Of a stretch of 64,000 nt of DNA, positions 59,318 to 64,000 are shown one piece after another. The position numbers and the translations under genes were made by a program. Where the stretch lies: positions 124,001-188,000 of the forward strand of contig WHUX01000095.1 of NCBI GenBank assembly GCA_015179025.1, in the 5' to 3' direction. Origin of the DNA: Terfezia claveryi. Lineage: Eukaryota > Ascomycota > Pezizomycetes > Pezizales > Pezizaceae. Each line of letters opens with the position of its first letter. Position 1 is the first letter of the stretch. Below the pieces are notes generated by a model that was given only the letters and a program-made list of their open reading frames with translations, did not search any database and was not told where the DNA came from.

Positions 59318-60803
59318 TTAGCTCATTGTGTTATCTAACCTTCTATTAACACCGCCAAGAACCGTAGTCAACACCCCCTTCGCAGTCAATCCCTCTGTTC
59401 CCATATCATCCGAACTTCTGGTATCAATGAAATCCCTGCACTCATTCTCCTCAGACAAGACATTGTCTAAATGGGTCAAAAATTCGTCCACACCTTCCAC
59501 ATTTCCCACCTGGAAGAATTGAACACCAATTTGGTTGAGTGGAGCTTCCATCTTGTCCAGCCTCCTTGCATAGCTAATCAGATTCTGCTTCAGCAGTTTG
59601 TTGTTGTTTGCAGCTCCGTCAGTCAAGACGATAACGTTTCTTGGCTTGGGGAAATAGCGGCTGCGCTCGCACTCTTGGAGATATGGGGAAATAATAAGAT
59701 CTAGAGCTTCTGCTGTGGGTGTGGACCCGCGAATTCCCGCCTGAGATCGAGCCTCAAAGAGTTCCATGACCTCCTTGGGTTCTTTGATGTTGGTCCTGTT
59801 AAACTGGCCAGCAAGAGAGGAGTTGAAGAAGAAAACGTCAACACCATTTTCATCATAATCTGCACAGACCTTAACGATATCCGACAGTACAAGTTTGACC
59901 TCTTCCCAATGAGTTCTGCCCTTGGCAGCGGCTGCCGAACTTTGGAGTTTCATGGACCCAGAATCATCAATCAAAAACTGAGTATCAAAGTTTGCAAGGG
60001 CATGCAGTTGAATATCTGTGGTGGCTGTTGTAACAGTTCTCTGGTGGGGGGAGTATCCGTCTAATGGCGAAGGGTTGCTGCTCGGATATACGGAACCCGA
60101 CGCTTCTGGTCGACCTGGAGAAGGTGGGTTGGCAACAATGTTAAGGGTTATTTCGTTGGTTACACGGACATCTACGGGGACTTTGGATCCCTTGTCGCTA
60201 CCCGTCGTGAATATGCCCTTTAATGCATCGAGTACACGGCTTGGGGACCGTTTACGGGTGTGACTACTTGACGTTAAGCCAGGGGACTATCACAAGAGGT
60301 CAGATAAGGAAACCAGTTTAGAATGTCGGCTTCAAACATACCAGGAACTGTGAGTCATTGGGGTAAGAGTTTGATCTGGTGCCACCAGTTGATTTTTCAT
60401 CGTACGGGGGTGGATCGCTCTCCATATTGATGCGATGTTGTCGATGATGATTCTTGCTGGTGGGGGGTTGCTTTTGTGATCTAGGTCCTCGAGAAAATGT
60501 ACGACGGAGCAAGGGGATAATTGACAACCTTGGCGGCAGTGGAGATGGGATACCCTTAGTCTGCTTGGCCTGACTAGTAGTCCGGTTCTGACAAGAGCGA
60601 GAGCTGAAAGCAGGAAGATTATATGAGGAACCCATATTAGCAACTTTGCTTACTCTAGAGAGGCTAGGTAAGGCGAAATGCGAGGCGGGATGCGAGGCGG
60701 GATGCGAGGCGGGATGCGAGGAGGAGTTTCGGAACGTTGTGGTGCCGGTAGGGCTATCTGATCTAGTTAGGAGTTGATAATGTATACCGTATATTGTCGA
60801 CAC
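59318..60803 (-). CDS. von Willebrand factor type A domain protein
   Basis: Intracellular fungal vWFA protein of unknown role; vWFA domains bind partners through a metal-ion-dependent adhesion site (MIDAS). Two exons, 60803-60342 and 60286-59318, join in frame through a 55-nt GTATGT...TAG intron (SQFL-SPGLTSS). The total is 476 residues if the first Met is used; Met at about 60635 or nearer to SDPPPYDEKS are alternatives. The N-terminus is disordered and includes an ASHP repeat and a PPPYDE motif that could bind WW domains. The vWFA domain starts near residue 250 with FDTQFLIDDSGSM (DxSxS of the MIDAS), has GSTPT near 340 and VIVLTDGAANN near 375, so the metal site is complete. No signal peptide or membrane segment is seen. 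Confidence 0.87.
60677..60720. repeat. 12-bp tandem repeat coding ASHP
   Basis: Three to four units of GATGCGAGGCGG. On the minus strand they give repeated ASHP near the start of the vWFA protein. If the true start is downstream, the repeat is in the 5' leader instead. Confidence 0.85.
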
Positions 60804-62491
60804 AGTGAGACTCTTATGGGGGATTTATAAAAGTAGTAGATGCGAAGACGAAATGACAGCTATCCCAGTGAAGCAGAGCAACATTGGCAGTTACCGGTAT
60901 TCAATATGGTATATCCTAGTGGAGAGACAGAGTACTAAGTATCTACTCCCTTGAAGGTGGGTGTGAGGGGCGCTGCATGAGTGTACATATCCATTGGCGA
61001 TCAATCACTGGGCGCAGCACATGCTCGCTTCCAACCTCACTTACTGCAAAGATACCCCCTTTTGTCAGAGCAGCGGTCTTACCTTCCACAAAAGATCCGA
61101 TGCCCAAAACGCTTGACGCTACACTTCCATTTATTCCCATTGATCTATCTAGCAGAATCGTACATGCGAGAGAGCCCAGTAGCAACAGTTTGGAATGAGC
61201 GCATGGGCAATCAGAATCCTATGTTACAGTGGAAAAGTAGGTAGTCAATCGCAAGGCAGACTACAAGTTATGACACACCCACCAATAGTAGTTCTATCTT
61301 ACGCATGCATGAAGCCTCATCTGAAATACAGAATGATCAGATACAGTCTTGAATATCAGGTTAATAATTGTGGCTATAAACTGTACTGAGCCTGCAAGGT
61401 GAGTTGCGTGATCCCGCTGACTTGGCACACTGGAAGAGGAAAACGCGTTCACGGTTATGTACCGGTAAATAAACATGTAAGGTTTGCAACAACTTGCTGG
61501 CATATACTGTATATGAACCCGGCCCTTGAGTCAAGGCGCCTACATATATAAGGAATATTAGCTAGCTGGCCCGCTGTATACCTATCAATCAAACTTCAAA
61601 CACCAACCACCTGATTTACCTAGCTTTGCAGCAACAAGTTAATATATGAAACGTGCGACCGGAGAATACATGCCAAACCAGCCAGATCCTTGCCAATGTT
61701 TGTTTGCAACACTGAAACCCCAAAAGTACGAACTATTTTCGACTTTAAGTCAAGTCCAACTTGACAAATACACTGCATATCAAACAAAATAAGTTTCTCT
61801 TAACGTACATGTAAGGCAGACACCGATCTCGAGCTCACGTGCTCATGGGGCCTTATTGTACTCACCGATATACGATTTCTAATCCTTCAATCTTGGCATT
61901 GAGTTAACTAATAGGAAGAAATCCCATCAGGTCCTGAGAACCCTTCCTTATGGACAGCAGGCTTCGGAAGCTCTTTCTCATACTGATTTGATAGACAAAG
62001 ACTAATATGAAAAATTTCCTCGGAGGAGGTTCCAGAATCCTGCAGTCACTATTTTGACTTGCGACATTCCGATTGGCTTGATTGCATACCCATAAGAATT
62101 TCACATGTTAGACCGTCTTTTTCTTAAAGGAGGAATAGTAACTGGAGCCACGATAAAGACAAGGTATTCAATTCGTGGCATCCTCTCGAAATCAGTTACC
62201 GAAGCACGCTGCTTTCCGGGTGGTCAGAAGCGATGACTGTGGGTGTGAAAAGCTTCCGCCACTGGTCTGCATGCTCATCTACTAGGTTCCCGTTGGTCCG
62301 GGAGAATTACATATATCTGCACAGACCGTCTTACATTCCATAAAACCAGCGTCAGCACCCCGGCGTCGTGATGAATCAACTAAGCTGGCACCACTGGTGC
62401 GCGGGAACAGAGCCTCAGTGTTGGTATAGAGTAGCATCCCATGCCAGTGTTCTTATTGGTAGGCGCTATCATCTCCTGCAGGATGAATCTC
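60804..62491. other. Mostly gene-free stretch
   Basis: No firm gene. On the minus strand at 61200-60943 an open stretch contains a good small intron (39 nt, GTAAGA...CTGAC...TTTGCAG). It removes in frame and leaves readable flanks (ending MQRPSHPPSRE), but I recognise no domain, and upstream exons are not found. It may be a fragment of a decayed gene. Confidence 0.4.
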
Positions 62492-62922
62492 TTAGGAAGA
62501 TCTTACAATGCCTAACCAAAAGGATTGGTGTAGGTATGTCGATATCAATTGCTCTCCGACTTTCTTTACAGCAAGAAATTCAAGTCCACCCCCGTTGCCC
62601 AATAAATAGACACCTCAGCCCGATTGTCAGTCCTCTCAACACCAACTAGCACCCCTATCCCGCAATCCCAGCAAATGTGCTTCTTATGAATGTTGTGATG
62701 GTGCCCCTCTCTCAAGTCGGCCCTTGCCAATTGATTACCACAACTCACTCCCAAATTTGCGTTGGCTGAGATGGAGTCGAGATCATCCTTCGAATAACTA
62801 AGGGCTTGGGCCACTTCTTTAATTAAAAGTTTCATTGGAATTGGCTTTGGTATAATCCTAGATGAGTTTGTAGATCTCTTGTAGCTTGGTTGAAGTTGGG
62901 GAGTTCCGCTGTAACAGGCCAT
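62492..62922 (-). pseudogene. Relic of an ArsM-type arsenite methyltransferase
   Basis: ArsM enzymes methylate trivalent arsenic with S-adenosylmethionine. The first open part carries a clear family block: VAQALSYSKDDLDSISANAN followed by LGVSCGNQLARADLREG. In intact enzymes the SAM-binding motif follows at once. Here about 90 bases without a usable donor site intervene, and the motif then appears in another frame as LLGNGGGLEFLAVKKVGEQ (62571-62599 and on). In it the usual Asp before the glycine loop is replaced. Reading stops soon after (62492), and nothing of the remaining methyltransferase fold was found. It is truncated and disrupted, so almost certainly inactive. Confidence 0.65.
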
Positions 62923-63858
62923 TCTGAAGTCGCAGCTTAGGGTTATATAAGTACTGGTAAACTAAGGTAGTCTAGGCGCTGGAGGTTGAGTGAGAATGTG
63001 AACGTGTAGAACAATATTGGTGCTTAGCCACATGTATCTAGTCTCAAGAAAAAATCAACGGCTTCTCAAGGTCCTTTTATATTCTGGCTTCCTTTCAAGA
63101 ACTTTCACCGGTTACCCGCCCCGCTAGAATACCTGTAATCCCGCCAATAAACCGGAGTAGAGGAGTTCCGCCATCATCATTACGACACCTGGAGAAGCCA
63201 TAAGCCAATAGTCATCGATTTACTTTTCCAAATTACATAGAAGCCTAGATGGCTGTGGAACACTGAATCGCCGCAGGAGAGGTGGCTGCCTAGTCGATAT
63301 TTTCGGATGCTTGGCAAGTTCTCGATTACCTAAAGCGGCAGTCCATGCAACGGCTATAATAAAAGGACAGCATAGCCAATCAAAAAAAGCATGTATTAAT
63401 ATTAAAAGACACGATATTTGGGACTGATTATACGTATTGCTACATATACAAGGGCAGAGGCATTGCTCAATATTATTGAGGACCCCTAGTTCATGAATGA
63501 AAGGAGTAGATTAGATTGAGGTACACAATGGTTTGGACTACACATCACTTGCGGAGCGTGCGGCTGGGACCGAAACTTGAAAAAACTATTTGACAAACAA
63601 GAACGTCGTATTGGTATTATAATTAAATCTATACAACATAAAAGATAGATACAGAAAAAAAAAAACCGTTCCCGTGGTCGTGAGAGATGGAGGCACTGTT
63701 ACACAAACACCCATACGCTCCAACTCTTCAGTTTCACTCTTTTCTTTCAGAACCCAGGTCACCCGGCAGAGGCCCATTTTCCTCCTTTAATCCCCCAGAC
63801 TATCGACCTTAGGAACATTTCCACCGCCTTCCGCCCCCGGTTATATAAAGGTTATAAC
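62923..63858. other. Intergenic stretch
   Basis: No gene is recognised. An A run lies at 63654-63665. The last part should be the 3' flank of the partial gene at the right edge. Confidence 0.45.
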
Positions 63859-64000
63859 CTATAGGTGGTTGCAATCGGGGCAGTAGCTTTGAGTATGGTC
63901 TCGCTTCTCGGTGACGGCGGTGGCTGGTTTAAAATCAACTTCCGGGGGGTGAACGTCCTGAACTTTTTGGCCCGGCGTCGTTTCTGGGACGTCAATGTCC
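63859..64000 (-). CDS. 3' end of a protein-coding gene cut by the window edge
   Basis: The final 46 codons of a minus-strand frame run in from the right edge and stop at TAG (63859-63861). The peptide begins DIDVPETTPGQKVQDVHPPE and ends DHTQSYCPDCNHL. It is open with coding-like composition, in contrast to its surroundings. The terminal CPDC suggests a metal-binding or redox pair, but the family cannot be named from this fragment. Confidence 0.6.
   Translation of the reverse strand, partial: DIDVPETTPGQKVQDVHPPEVDFKPATAVTEKRDHTQSYCPDCNHL

Noticed and set aside
1..64000. Search for CRISPR arrays, ribosomal RNA genes, prokaryotic operons and viral genes
   Set aside because: No regularly spaced repeats, no rRNA-like sequence and no polycistronic layout were seen. 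The window is a typical fungal nuclear region.

Overview
This window looks like nuclear DNA of a filamentous ascomycete fungus. Its genes carry short GT-AG introns of about 45-75 nt, often with CTGAC or CTAAC-like branch sites. It holds fungal-type proteins (a Pex22-like peroxin, a DHA1-type MFS transporter with the N-terminal DPENPFNW motif, a glutamine-rich BTB protein) and intron-containing tRNA-Lys genes. The long gene-free stretches and scattered decayed transposons would fit a repeat-expanded genome such as a Pezizomycete (truffle-like). That placement is inference, not proof.

Layout: 1-11835 has no gene I can support. A WRAP73/WDR8-type WD40 gene lies on the minus strand (11836-13918). 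Another mostly empty stretch runs to 22.6 kb. Two tRNA-Lys(CUU) genes in opposite orientation (22634-22733 and 24362-24452) bracket a small repeat-bearing segment. Then come three minus-strand genes: the BTB/POZ gene (24847-27722), a large low-complexity gene of unknown function (30151-33475) and a FYVE zinc-finger gene (33975-35048). After a gene-free 5.8 kb follow an MFS transporter (40895-42686, plus) and a RING-H2 gene (44053-47162, plus). An eIF2B gamma gene (minus) and a Pex22-like gene (plus) are arranged head to head around 51.7-52.5 kb. The 54-57 kb segment holds a 232-bp inverted-repeat element (MITE), a third tRNA-Lys(CUU) and a decayed Tc1/mariner transposase. A von Willebrand factor A gene (59318-60803, minus), a broken ArsM-like arsenite methyltransferase relic (62492-62922) and the 3' end of a further minus-strand gene (63859-64000) close the window.

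The genes are mostly unrelated housekeeping functions: microtubule-organising centre, translation initiation, peroxisome import, endosomal lipid binding and ubiquitination. They do not form one pathway or an obvious biosynthetic cluster. The most notable features are repeated one- or two-base reading-frame breaks in otherwise well-preserved genes (MFS transporter, Pex22-like, eIF2B gamma tail, probably the unknown gene). Also notable are the tRNA-Lys family with identical exons but different introns, and the TA-flanked MITE next to a decayed Tc1/mariner copy. I saw no convincing undescribed defence or mobile system.
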